Shown in pieces: positions 10,860-20,974 of a stretch of DNA of 64,000 nt. Position 1 is the first letter of the stretch. Every line of letters begins with the position of its first letter. The notes below the pieces were generated by a model, which was not told the DNA's origin, made no database searches, and saw nothing but the letters and a program-made list of their open reading frames with translations. The stretch lies in NCBI GenBank assembly GCA_037176725.1, contig JAZBRS010000059.1, positions 11,085,001 through 11,149,000 of the forward strand. The letters are read 5' to 3'. Both the position numbers and the translations under genes were made by a program. Source of the stretch: Posidonia oceanica (taxonomy: Eukaryota > Streptophyta > Magnoliopsida > Alismatales > Posidoniaceae).

Positions 10860-11560
10860 ATGGTCGAAGCGCCCCTGGCATCAGGATGCAAAGATAGATG
10901 AGCGAGTGGATGGATGATAGGTTGACGAACCCATCGCCGAGCAGTTTGGGGTGCCAGCCCGCAAGGGACTCAGCCGGGGATGATCAGCTGAGGATGATGA
11001 CAGGTTGACGGACCTTTCGCCGAGCAGTTTGGGTTGCCAGCCCGCAAGGGACTCAGCTGGGGATGATCAGCTGAGGGTGATGACAGGTTGACGGACCCTT
11101 CGCCGGGCAGTTTGGGGTGCCAGCCCGCAAGGGACTCAGCTGGGGATGATCAGCTGAGGGTGATGACAGGTTGACGGATCCTTCACCGGGCAGTTTGGGG
11201 TGCCAGCTCGCAAGGGACTCAGCTGGGGATGATCAGCTGAGGGTGATGACAGGTTGACGGACCCTTCACCGGGCAGTTTGGGGTGCCAGCCCGCAAGGGA
11301 CTCAGCTGGGGATGATCAGCTGAGGGTGATGACAGGTTGACGGACCCTTCGCCGGGCAGTTTGGGGTGCCAGCCCGCAAGGGACTCAGCTGGGGATGATC
11401 AGCTGAGGGTGATGACAGGTTGACGGACCCTTCGCCAGGCAGTTTGGGGTGCCAGCCCACAAGGGACTCAGCTGGGGATGATCAGCTGAGGGTGATGACA
11501 GGTTGACGGACCCTTCGCCGGGCAGTTTGGGGTGCCAGCCCGCAGAGAATGATGATCCAG
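10554..11560. repeat. Array 3: 83-bp tandem repeat, about ten copies
   Basis: GCAGTTTGGGGTGC starts at 10941, 11024, 11107, 11190, 11273, 11356, 11439 and 11522, exactly 83 bp apart, with less regular copies at 10554, 10637 and 10752. Each unit has two stem-loops: GCA/TGC (GTA/TAC in the first copy) and CAGCTG/CAGCTG around GGGATGAT. ORFs through the array are repeat by-products. Confidence 0.95.
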
Positions 11561-11855
11561 CTGGGGGCGACCAGCCGGGGACGCCAGATGGCGTAGCTTG
11601 ACGACGAGGGTCCGCAGAGGCTCTGGACTCCGGATTGGGTGCTGAGGACTTTGCTGCGTTGTGATGCCTGCAAGTCTGGTTAGAGGGCCCAAGACGATGA
11701 TGATAATGATATGCAATGCAGCGAAGAGTCTTGATGTGCAAGCAGAAAGCAGAAACAGTTTTTCATTGATAAAGCTTGGTGGGTACAATGCCTGTGGCAG
11801 GCCAGAAATGTACAGCATAGTTTGAAAGAAGACCGCGTGATGGTTGCACAAGGGC

Positions 11856-13058
11856 CTAGTCAGTTCGGGCCTTCTTCGACTGCCTGGAGTCGGGGAACAA
11901 GGGGCCGCCTGGCGGGACTTCAATGATAGGCCAGAGCTGTCGGACTTCAGCTTCATATTCAGGGGTGCATCCTACACCTCTCACAGCTGCAATGTCTGTA
12001 GATTGGACCCCATGCTGCATCAGACTAGCAAGCTTCTTGGTTGGGGCAGTTGTGCTGAGAGGGTACATTTGTAGGAGCTTGGGCGCTGTACTGTCGATGA
12101 AGGCGCCCTGCTGGAAGCCGAACTGGCGCATGACCCTGATTGGGTGGTACTCTACACCTGCTGTGAAGCTTGGAAGAACGATCAGTCGCGTGTCGCGCGC
12201 ACTGAAAAAGACAGCGAATGGCTCGGCTGCAGAGGGGACGATACGCCAGGTCACAGCGTCGTCAGTCAGTGCTGACAGCCTCTCGTACTCTTCTTTGACG
12301 CTCTTGTCTGCTCTGGTACGGGCGCTACTGCAGTATGCTTCGAAGGCATGTACTTGAGGGCGCAGGAAGTCCATCTCTAAGTGCGCAGTTAGCCAGACTT
12401 GTATAAGTGCTCCGCAACCGTGGAAGTGGCGGCAGCGATGAGAAATGCGGTCCAGCCCGCGATATGTCTCTGCCAAGACAACTGGTGCCAGGTCTATGTG
12501 CTGGGTCACCACAGCTAGCGCAATCTCTGCAACCTCGATGGCCACTGTCAGTCGGCCATGAGTAAAGATCAGCTCGCCCAGAAAGCGGATGACAAATCCT
12601 CGGAGCCACAGCTCATCTCCGAGGTCGGCACGCTTGTTCATGATATCATCGAAGTGTGCAAGGCGAAGCATGGGCTCTGGTCCACTGGTGCAGATTAGCT
12701 TCTGTTGGCAGGTTCGAGTGGATAGCCCAGTCAGCTGGCTTAGGACCTGGAGATATCCGTCACGCCTCATGAAAATAGGCGGCCCCATGATCTTTGAAAA
12801 GCCGCAGATCCGACGCACCTCTTCCAGTGTAGGTGTCAGTTCAGTCTTGCCAAAGCGGAAGACGTGGTGCGCCGGTTTCCAGAATCTTGCGGCGGCACAC
12901 AGAAGGTGGCGGCTGACTTCCACATCAGCAGCCTTCAGCAGTTTAGTTGGTATGCCCCACAGGCGCAGCTTTTCACAGTCTACTTGAGTGAGCCTGCCGA
13001 CCCATTCTCGCAGGGTTTTCGAGGAATGTGTAGGAGTTAGCAGAGTAGGGAAGCCCAT
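11856..13058 (-). CDS. E2 extra ORF: plant-mobile-domain-like protein
   Basis: A 400-residue ORF on the element sense strand, between pol and the 3' LTR, begins with an ATG. Residues 68-87 (FRFGKTELTPTLEEVRRICGF region) have the 'expected-helix then TxxLEEVxxICG' look of PMD-like proteins, followed by helical segments around residues 140-200. The C-terminus is short and basic (KKARTD). No catalytic motif, zinc finger or membrane segment is evident. Extra ORFs at this position are known in Tat elements, and some carry domains otherwise linked to DNA transposons. How it is expressed is unclear: no promoter was recognised, and splicing or internal initiation is possible. It is unbroken in this very young element, which suggests selection. 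It resembles genes A and B only loosely. Function not known. Confidence 0.75.
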   Translation of the reverse strand: MGFPTLLTPTHSSKTLREWVGRLTQVDCEKLRLWGIPTKLLKAADVEVSRHLLCAAARFWKPAHHVFRFGKTELTPTLEEVRRICGFSKIMGPPIFMRRDGYLQVLSQLTGLSTRTCQQKLICTSGPEPMLRLAHFDDIMNKRADLGDELWLRGFVIRFLGELIFTHGRLTVAIEVAEIALAVVTQHIDLAPVVLAETYRGLDRISHRCRHFHGCGALIQVWLTAHLEMDFLRPQVHAFEAYCSSARTRADKSVKEEYERLSALTDDAVTWRIVPSAAEPFAVFFSARDTRLIVLPSFTAGVEYHPIRVMRQFGFQQGAFIDSTAPKLLQMYPLSTTAPTKKLASLMQHGVQSTDIAAVRGVGCTPEYEAEVRQLWPIIEVPPGGPLFPDSRQSKKARTD

Positions 13059-14602
13059 TGCGCTGATTGCAGAAGACAGGCTGATTACTGCAAGGCTTGA
13101 AGGTACCTGTTATCAATAAACAGTCAGATCTCGCAGGTATGTAGTCATTGGCAACAAGCAGAAACTGAAACTGAAAGCGTAGTTCCATATGCATTTAGCA
13201 GTTGATAACGGAACATAGCAGTTAAGCACTGATAAGCAGGGGGATTTTGTTGCAGTCTTGCGGACACGGGGGCGAGGGCTGCCAGGAGATCTGGACCAGC
13301 GCAGCTTGAGTGTCGTCGACGTGCCCTGCTGGGGAGAAGTACTGCCTCAGGGCCTGAGCGTGTTGCAGAGCGGAGAGGTTGACGGAAGGGGGAAGGAAAG
13401 AAAGAAGATGCATGAATGCAAGATGCTAGTGATATGCTTATGTGGATGAATATTATTGGATGACTAAGTATGTTTGAATGGATGGATATGCTTGGGTGGA
13501 TGCTTGAATGCCCTCAGCGTACGGAGTGCTTTGGTGCCTGCTGCAGAGGAAGGGAGTGGTCCTTGACTCACCGGGCCCTACTCAGACTCTCGGCTTATTG
13601 GTGGCGCTCCGGAACAGGTTGTTGGCATTATATAGGTGGTGATGTGGTGAGGACAGGCTACTGGCTGCACTCTCAGGACCTACACCTATTCTTTCAGTTC
13701 TCTTTTTTTGAAAGGTTTCTCCCTCATAGGTATGCAATCTTTCTCTGCCCCTAGCTGGGAGAAGGCATGTGTTTGCTCTTGGGAGGATGTGGTAGACCCC
13801 TTTTCCAGGCTTGACCTGCTGGGGATCTCTAGTAAAGTATGGGGGATAACGGTGCCTGTATTTTCGGGCTGCAACTTGCCCTTTTCTTCTTTTTTTTTCT
13901 TTTTTTTGTGTTTTTTGCTTGCTTTTTCCTCCTTTTTTCTTTTTTTTTTTTTCGGGTTTTTTGTTCTATCTCTTCTCTTTTCTTTTTTTTTTGCTTGATT
14001 CCTTTTTTTCTCTCCCCCTTTTTTTTTTTCAGGCTTCTGCTATCCCCATTTTGGTGGCAAAAGGAGGGAGCTTGAATTGTAATAGATTTAGGCTTTGGGC
14101 CTGCTGTGTGATGGGTAGAAGGAACAGGGTTAGACTGCACACCCGTATCTCTAGGGTCGGCCTGTGTCTTCGTCTTCTGTTTCTTGGACGTGCCCAAGCC
14201 TAGATGTCTACTCTCACCTTTTTCAGACTCACATCCTAACATTTTTTTCTCCCTCAGAGGTGTATGTCCTTGCGAGATTAGGCAGTTCGCCTGTCCTCGT
14301 TGGTGGTGGCTCCCTCACTAGCTAAAACATCTGAGTAGTGCCAGGTGAGGTAGGATGACTCTTTCCAGAGCAGGCAAGCACTTCCGGTTTTCATCACCGG
14401 GCTAAAGACGCGATGCTTGAGAGAATGACGATGATGATTTGAAAAGAAAAGGGGGCGAGAGTTGGAAGGATGACGATGATGATTTGAATAGGGATGTAAG
14501 AGTCGAAAGGATGACGATGATGATCTGAAACAGAGTTGAAGCAAGAAGGCGAGAATGAAAATGCAAGTGGGAGAAGGGCATCTGCAATGGGGCCGCTTTC
14601 GG
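13059..14602. other. E2 spacer between pol and extra ORF
   Basis: No credible gene. A plus-strand T-rich, C-containing tract at about 13875-14035 (A/G-rich in the element RNA) could act as a second purine-rich primer or a poly(A)-like stretch. Around 14422-14530 a GGATGACGATGATGATTTGAA-like word (trimmed versions) occurs three times, about 50 bp apart. Confidence 0.6.
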
Positions 14603-17600
14603 CTACTGATAGTACTTCTTGAGATAGCAGAGGTTGATGGGCTCAGACTGCTCAATCTGGTCCATATCTTCAAGAGTTACAGCGCCTCCCGAGAAGATCT
14701 GTTTGACCACAAAGGGGCCACGCCAATTGGGTCGGAATTTCCCTCGACCGTCAGGCAGATGAATGGCGCGCAAGACAAGGTCCCCTGGCTGAAAGCTTCT
14801 GGGCTGGACCTTCTTCAAGAATGCTCTGGCCATCCGCTTCTGATAGCAGTGAGCGTTGTGCATGGCTTGCAATCTGCGCTCATCGATTAGGTTCAGTTGG
14901 ATGCAGCGATCTTCGACCCATTCTGCTTCTTCCAACTCAGCTTCCCGCAGGATCCGCAGAGAGGGGATCTCCACTTCAACAGGTAACACCGCTTCCATGC
15001 CGTACACCAGAGAGTACGGGGTGGCTCCTGTAGAGGTCCGGATTGATGTCCTGTACGCCCAGAGTGCGTACGGGAGCTTGTCATGCCAATCCTTGTGGAT
15101 TTCTGCCATCTTCTTCAGAATCTTGACAATGTTCTTGTTTGCAGATTCCACTGCTCCGTTCATCTGAGGTCGATAAGGCGAGGATCGATGGTGCTTGATC
15201 TTGAGACTTTGCAAGTATTCTTCGATCCTTTTGGCAATAAAGTTTGAGCCGTTATCCGAGATGACAGAGTACGGGACCCCATACCGGGCAATGATATTGT
15301 TTCTGATAAATTTTTCTGTTGCCGCAGCGGTGACTGTCCTGTAAGAAGCCGCTTCCACCCACTTGGTAAAGTAATCGATCGCTACCAGAATGTAACGATG
15401 ACCATTTGAAGCAGCAGGGTGGATGGCGCCGATGACATCGATCCCCCAGGTGGAGAAAGGCCATGGCGAAGACATGTTGTGCAGCTGATGTGGAGGGGCC
15501 TTGATGAAGTTACCATGAATTTGACAGTTATGGCATCTACGCACGAACCGGCAGCAGTCGGCTTCCATGGTCTGCCAGAAATATCCTTGAAGCATGATCT
15601 TCTTGGCGAGGAGGACGCCGTTCATGTGCGGGCCACAAGTCCCCGCATGCACTTGAAGCATCAGCGTGTCAGCCTCCGATTTGTTCAGGCAGCGCAGTAG
15701 CATCTGGTTGTATGATCTTCTGTACAGCTGCCCGGCCCCTAACACATACTTTGACGCCAGACGCGCCAAAGTTCTCTTGTCTGTTGCCGTGGTATCAGGA
15801 GGAAAGTTACCAGACTCCAGGAAAGACTTTATGTCTTGATACCAGGGCTGCCCCTCTGCGGGATCCGCTTCTTCTATGCTCATGCAGTATGCAGGCTGCT
15901 CAATGCGAGTGACTGATACATCCACAGTGCTGTCTTCTGATATAGTGAGCCAGGATGCCAGAGTTGCTAGTGCGTCTGCATACGCGTTCTTTGCTCTGTT
16001 CAGGTATGTGAAGCGGATGCTCTTGAATTCTTTCATCAGCCTCAGCAGGTGTTCGTGATACGGCACAAGCTTGGGATCTTTTGTCTTCCAATCGCCGTTC
16101 ACTTGAGAAATCACCAGCATGGCATCGCCGTGCACATGCAGCTTCTGCGCCTCATGCTCGAGGGCGACCTTCAACCCCAGGATGCATGCTTCGTATTCTG
16201 CTTCGTTGTTTGTGCAGGTGAAAGTCAGCTTCCTCGCGAAAGGAGTCATCTGTCCTTGGGGCGTGGTCAGCACTGCGCCTACGCCTCGGCCCTTCTTGTT
16301 GACCGCACCGTCAAAGTAGAGCTGCCATTCCTCTGGTTCTTCAGGATTTTTTTGCTCAGAGTCCTCCATTGCAAAGAGAATGTCTTCATCAGGGAACTGC
16401 GTCTGGAGGGGTTGGTACTCAGGCAGAGGAAGGTCGGCAAGATGGTCTGCCATTGCTTGACCCTTCATGGACTTCTGTGTGACGAAGGCGATGTCGTACT
16501 GAGACAATAACACCTGCCACTTAGCACATCTACCCACCATGGCCGGCTTCTGAAAAAGGAACTTGATAGGATCATGCCGGCATAAGAGCTGTACTGGGTA
16601 TGCCATCATGTAGTGCCTTAGTTTCTGTGCAGCCCAGACAAGGGACAAACAGGTCTTCTCTAGTGTACTGTACCTGGCTTCGCATTCATTAAATTTCTTG
16701 CTCAGGTAGTAGATGGCGCGCTCCTTCCTACCAGATTCGTCATGTTGGCCCAAAACGGCGCCCATGGAATGCTGCGTGGTAGAAAGGTAGAGAAGCAAAG
16801 GTCTCCCCGGCGTAGGCGGGACCAGGACAGGAGGCTTGATCAACAGCTGCTTGATCTTGGCAAATGCAGCCTGACACTCCTCGCTCCAGTGAATCTGCGC
16901 ATTCTTCTTTAAGAGCTTGAATATGGGTTCGCAGATGGGCGTAAGCTGTGCAATGAAGCGACTGATAAATTGTAAACGCCCAAGCAGACTTCTGACTTCT
17001 TTTTCAGTTCTAGGGGGTGGCATGTCCACGATGGCTTGTGCTTTCAACGGGTCCACCTCAATCCCCCTTTGGCTAACAATGTAGCCGAGCAATTTGCCAG
17101 AAGACACCCCGAATACGCACTTCTTGGGATTCAGGCGCAGCTTGTACTTCCGTAGACGGTCAAAGAGCTTTCTGAGACAGGCAAGATGATCTTCAGGCTC
17201 TTTGGTTTTGGCAATCATATCGTCTACATAGACCTCCACTTCTTGGTGCATGAGGTCGTGGAATAGCGCAGTCATAGCCCTCTGATAGGTTGCACCAGCA
17301 TTCTTCAGGCCGAACGGCATGACTTGGTAGCAGAAGACTCCCCAAGGGGTGATGAATGAAGTCTTTTCCATGTCTTCTTCTGCCATTTTGATCTGATTGT
17401 ATCCAGAGAAACCGTCCATGAAGGAGAGCATTTTATGGCCCGCTGTGTTGTCGACTAGGACGTCAATGTGGGGCAATGGAAAGTCGTCCTTGGGACTTGC
17501 CTTGTTCAGGTCCCTATAGTCGATACAGATCCGGATTCGGCCATCATTCTTGGGCACAGGTACAATGTTTGCCAGCCATTCAGGATAAAGAACGACCTTC

Positions 17601-20600
17601 AGAAAGTTGACTCTAAGCTGCTTCATTATCTCTTCTTTGATCATGAGCAGCCACTGCGGTCGCCATCTTCTTAGTTTCTGCTTTACTGGCTTGGCATCCG
17701 GATTTAAGGGCAGATTGTGCACCACTATCTCTATGTCAAGGCCGACCATATCTTCATAACTCCAGGCGAAGACATCTGCATATTCTTTCAGGAATGCGAT
17801 GAATTCAGCTCGAGCCTGGGCGGACAGCTGGGCACTGATGCAAACTTCTCTGACTTCCTCAGCTGCGCCGATGTTGACGACCTCCGTTTCTTCTTCAACA
17901 TGGAGGTTGGGGCCTTCTGGGTCATCGTCATAGGGCCGGAACTCGGGCAAAGGTTCATCAGTCTCATCTATGCCCGTATCATCCTCTTCTCCATAGGCAA
18001 TGAGTTCTGAGAGGATCTCTTTCTCGAAAGAAGGACTTGTGATGTTGAAAGAGTGTATGTGTTCCGCTGCTTGGCCCTGGTGACGCTTCAGGATGGTCAC
18101 GCTCACTCGGGTATTCTTGTAGCCTCGGTGCGCGACCTCCGTCCCAGCAACTCCTTCTACTGTTTGCTCTGGCCTGACTGGCTCTGCTGAGTGCTCTGTT
18201 GATACTGCTGAGGGCTTAGCTGACTCTACTGCTGATACTGCTGACTGTTCTGCTGCTGAGGCTGCTGACTGCTCTACTGCTGAGGCATGTACTGCTGATG
18301 TTCCTCCCTCTGGGTCTCCTAGTGTGCTTGTGGAGGATATGCCAGACTGGCGGCTAATCTGGTTACTGCCGCTCGATGGCTTGCTCAGGTGAGGCATGGG
18401 TTGCACAAACCACCTAGACCCGCCTTCTGGTTGAAGAGTGATGAGCTCGTCTGGTCTAGGGGAGTCCGGCGCTGCTGAGTCTTCTAGGACCATGATAGAG
18501 GCATGGTCCTCTTGCAGAGGAGGATCCGTGACTACGGCTTTTCCTTTCCTTTCTGCAGCTTGGTGATCTGCCAGGTCTTCTGTTATCGACTTGATCTGTT
18601 CTTGATAGAGTAGCTCTAAGTCGGACATCCAAGAATCAACCTGGGCTTCTATCGCCGCTCCTTCTTCCTCGTCTGAGGGGGAGTCGACGTAGTAGGCACC
18701 GGGGGCCTGCGACACTGGCCCGGCTGCAAGACGGATCGCTGCCCTTGGAATCTGCATGATCTGGTTCACGGGTGCGTCTGCTGATGGCAGTTCAGATGTA
18801 GGAGGCCCAAATAGACAGGCCAGCGGTGCTGCTGATGGATAAGCTTCCAGGGTCACTGCGGAAGAGTAAACAGGGGTGCTCCTTGGAGGGCTCAAGGGCC
18901 CGGAGAGTGTAGTGCTCAGTTGGCCTTTTGTATCGGGCCGTAACTGAGAGAGCGCAGCCTCTGACGCCATAGGGTCTTGCCATGAGAGCTGCTGCTGGTT
19001 GTCAGGAGAATGCGAAGCGGACTGCGCCAGCTGCATTCCTGAGGATGATGCTGGAGCGGGCTGAGCCGCGCTGTTGACTGAGCTGATAAACTGCCCCTCC
19101 AGAGATGGGGGCAGTGGCATTGATGTGTCTGTGACCGCTGGTAGCATGTTTGGTTCTGTCAGAAGGAGTGTCTCTAACTCCTGCACTGCTGCCTGAACTT
19201 GTGATGCAGATGTGGCTGCAAAAGAGTGGGAACTTGCTCGTTCTGCCACAGGGCCTGCTGAGCTGCCTGCTATATCTGCCAGAGGGAGAGCTGAAAAGAC
19301 TGACTGTGGGGCCTCTGCTCTGACCACTGTTTCTGCTGTGCCGGTTGGGACTGCCTCTGTTGCATCAGACTGCTCCTCATCCGAGTAGTAGTCCTCAACA
19401 CACACCCAATCCTCTGTTGGCGCTGTGGCTTGATCGTTGGTTGATCCCAGAATTCCTGCACTGGTAAAGTTAGTGAGGTCTCTGGGAATGGCTGGCGCAC
19501 GATCTCTGAGCTGGAAGCAGTGATCTTCGTTGGGCTTTGGCTCGTAGCCGAGACCTTCAGATTTCCTTCGCTCCACTGCTACGATCGGCTCCGCGATCCC
19601 TTGGCCGTGACGCCCGAGCGGCGTACCCTTTGTGTAACCCCACCTATGACATACATTCTCGACCATTCGAAAGGGGTTATTGTGAACGGTCAAGGAGTTG
19701 ACACGTTCAAGATCAGGAACGAAGTTAACTGGTTCGCACCGGTTAACGCGATAGAGGGCTTCAGAAGTCTCGGGGTCAAATGGGATAGATTGTGAAGACA
19801 CGGGAGAGACTGCTTCAATCCGCTCCTTCTTAAAGTTCTCCGCCATGACGACAATGACATCATCGCCATGACGGTACTTTATCATTCGATGGAGGGTCGA
19901 AGGAAGGACCTGATGCTTGTGGAGCCAAGGGCGCCCAAGCAGAAGATTGAAGTTAGGCTTCAAGTCGACGACATAGAATTCTACGTCGAAGATGACCGGA
20001 CCGATAGCCAGAGGGATAATCAGAATCCCTAGAGCGTCATGGTGAGTGTTGTCAAAAGCAGTCATTCCCTTCACGGCTGGCGTGATATCCTCGGCTTTGA
20101 ATCCGAGCTTGGTTGCTGTACGCAAGGGGCAGACGTTAAGGCCTGACCCGTTATCAACCAGTGTTAGGGGAATGCGGAAGTTTTTGAACTGCACCGTGAC
20201 GAACAGGGGCTGGTTGTGATTAATCCCTGCCGGAGGCAGCTCATCACTCGTGAAAGAGATGACCTGGGGCTCTGCGATTAACCCAACCATGCTCTTCAAG
20301 GCAGAAGGCTCAATGGACTGGGACACACGAGCAGCCTGGAACACGCGGAGAAAAGCCTCGCGATGTTCGGCAGAAGTGTGGATCAAATCCCAGATGGAGA
20401 TGTCGGCTTTGACCTTCTTAAGCTGGGAGGTCAGGTCTGCTTTAGGTTGGCTTCTCCTAGCAGCTGGAGGGGTAGCTCTAGCAGGTTCTGAGGGGGTAGT
20501 GGCAGGAAGCTGGGTTACTACAGGCTGGGTAGGGATTTGGCTAACTACAGGCTGATCTGGAGTTGGATCTGCTATGGGTTGGCTCGAGGGTGGGGGCACA

Positions 20601-20974
20601 ACAGGTCTAGGGTGAGTTGGCCTAGTTGCCGGCACTGGGGGCCTGTAAACCCTCCTCGATCGCGTTACTTCCGCGCACATTTCTGTGGCGTAGCTGTAAG
20701 GGACGCGATGGGTGTCCAGGGTCAAATCAATGACGACTGGAGCACGTGCTGCGAGCACAGGAGGGGTTACAGGGGGGCCTACAGGATACTGAGGTCTGTC
20801 TAAGGGATATGGTTGTTGTGGTGGGAAGGCTGGGGCAGGTTGAGGTCTGCCTAGGAGGTGTAGCCGAGGTCTATCTAAGGGGTATGGTTGTTGGGGTGGG
20901 AAGGCTGGGGCAGGTTGAGGTCTGCCTAGAAGGTGTGGCTGAGGTCGCCCTAAAAGGTGGATAGGGGAACTAGG
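14603..20974 (-). CDS. pol: E2 Pol: protease, RT, RNase H, second RNase H, integrase
   Basis: The frame opens right after the Gag TAG (20975-20977), in the same frame, with no ATG near the junction. Residues below are counted from the GTG at 20758, 72 codons downstream. Order: retropepsin with active-site VDNGS (residues 201-205; asparagine where DTG is usual), a G-patch-like stretch (about 372-405, GxGLGY end), a long Ser/Ala/Pro-rich linker (about 410-970), reverse transcriptase with CIDYRDLN and YVDD (1177-1180), RNase H (about 1290-1440), a second RNase H (YFDGA, D1483; NNEAEYEA; D1545; D1595), and integrase with an HHCC finger (about 1704-1745) and D1774, D1835, E1871 (35 residues between the last two). 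It ends in a GPF-type C-terminal domain at residue 2051. All catalytic residues checked are present, so it is probably functional. It would need suppression of the TAG or internal initiation. Confidence 0.96.
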   Translation of the reverse strand, partial: PSSPIHLLGRPQPHLLGRPQPAPAFPPQQPYPLDRPRLHLLGRPQPAPAFPPQQPYPLDRPQYPVGPPVTPPVLAARAPVVIDLTLDTHRVPYSYATEMCAEVTRSRRVYRPPVPATRPTHPRPVVPPPSSQPIADPTPDQPVVSQIPTQPVVTQLPATTPSEPARATPPAARRSQPKADLTSQLKKVKADISIWDLIHTSAEHREAFLRVFQAARVSQSIEPSALKSMVGLIAEPQVISFTSDELPPAGINHNQPLFVTVQFKNFRIPLTLVDNGSGLNVCPLRTATKLGFKAEDITPAVKGMTAFDNTHHDALGILIIPLAIGPVIFDVEFYVVDLKPNFNLLLGRPWLHKHQVLPSTLHRMIKYRHGDDVIVVMAENFKKERIEAVSPVSSQSIPFDPETSEALYRVNRCEPVNFVPDLERVNSLTVHNNPFRMVENVCHRWGYTKGTPLGRHGQGIAEPIVAVERRKSEGLGYEPKPNEDHCFQLRDRAPAIPRDLTNFTSAGILGSTNDQATAPTEDWVCVEDYYSDEEQSDATEAVPTGTAETVVRAEAPQSVFSALPLADIAGSSAGPVAERASSHSFAATSASQVQAAVQELETLLLTEPNMLPAVTDTSMPLPPSLEGQFISSVNSAAQPAPASSSGMQLAQSASHSPDNQQQLSWQDPMASEAALSQLRPDTKGQLSTTLSGPLSPPRSTPVYSSAVTLEAYPSAAPLACLFGPPTSELPSADAPVNQIMQIPRAAIRLAAGPVSQAPGAYYVDSPSDEEEGAAIEAQVDSWMSDLELLYQEQIKSITEDLADHQAAERKGKAVVTDPPLQEDHASIMVLEDSAAPDSPRPDELITLQPEGGSRWFVQPMPHLSKPSSGSNQISRQSGISSTSTLGDPEGGTSAVHASAVEQSAASAAEQSAVSAVESAKPSAVSTEHSAEPVRPEQTVEGVAGTEVAHRGYKNTRVSVTILKRHQGQAAEHIHSFNITSPSFEKEILSELIAYGEEDDTGIDETDEPLPEFRPYDDDPEGPNLHVEEETEVVNIGAAEEVREVCISAQLSAQARAEFIAFLKEYADVFAWSYEDMVGLDIEIVVHNLPLNPDAKPVKQKLRRWRPQWLLMIKEEIMKQLRVNFLKVVLYPEWLANIVPVPKNDGRIRICIDYRDLNKASPKDDFPLPHIDVLVDNTAGHKMLSFMDGFSGYNQIKMAEEDMEKTSFITPWGVFCYQVMPFGLKNAGATYQRAMTALFHDLMHQEVEVYVDDMIAKTKEPEDHLACLRKLFDRLRKYKLRLNPKKCVFGVSSGKLLGYIVSQRGIEVDPLKAQAIVDMPPPRTEKEVRSLLGRLQFISRFIAQLTPICEPIFKLLKKNAQIHWSEECQAAFAKIKQLLIKPPVLVPPTPGRPLLLYLSTTQHSMGAVLGQHDESGRKERAIYYLSKKFNECEARYSTLEKTCLSLVWAAQKLRHYMMAYPVQLLCRHDPIKFLFQKPAMVGRCAKWQVLLSQYDIAFVTQKSMKGQAMADHLADLPLPEYQPLQTQFPDEDILFAMEDSEQKNPEEPEEWQLYFDGAVNKKGRGVGAVLTTPQGQMTPFARKLTFTCTNNEAEYEACILGLKVALEHEAQKLHVHGDAMLVISQVNGDWKTKDPKLVPYHEHLLRLMKEFKSIRFTYLNRAKNAYADALATLASWLTISEDSTVDVSVTRIEQPAYCMSIEEADPAEGQPWYQDIKSFLESGNFPPDTTATDKRTLARLASKYVLGAGQLYRRSYNQMLLRCLNKSEADTLMLQVHAGTCGPHMNGVLLAKKIMLQGYFWQTMEADCCRFVRRCHNCQIHGNFIKAPPHQLHNMSSPWPFSTWGIDVIGAIHPAASNGHRYILVAIDYFTKWVEAASYRTVTAAATEKFIRNNIIARYGVPYSVISDNGSNFIAKRIEEYLQSLKIKHHRSSPYRPQMNGAVESANKNIVKILKKMAEIHKDWHDKLPYALWAYRTSIRTSTGATPYSLVYGMEAVLPVEVEIPSLRILREAELEEAEWVEDRCIQLNLIDERRLQAMHNAHCYQKRMARAFLKKVQPRSFQPGDLVLRAIHLPDGRGKFRPNWRGPFVVKQIFSGGAVTLEDMDQIEQSEPINLCYLKKYYQ
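20811..20960 (-). repeat. 75-bp in-frame duplication at the Gag-Pol junction
   Basis: GGTTGTTGTGGTGGGAAGGC at 20811 recurs with one change at 20886. It encodes a repeated 25-residue proline-rich segment containing HLLGRPQP and PQQPYPLDRP. A third partial copy abuts the Gag stop. Confidence 0.85.

Noticed and set aside
13875..14035. Poly(T) tract as a processed pseudogene tail
   Set aside because: No adjoining gene-like sequence or target duplication was seen. It is better treated as a low-complexity tract of E2.
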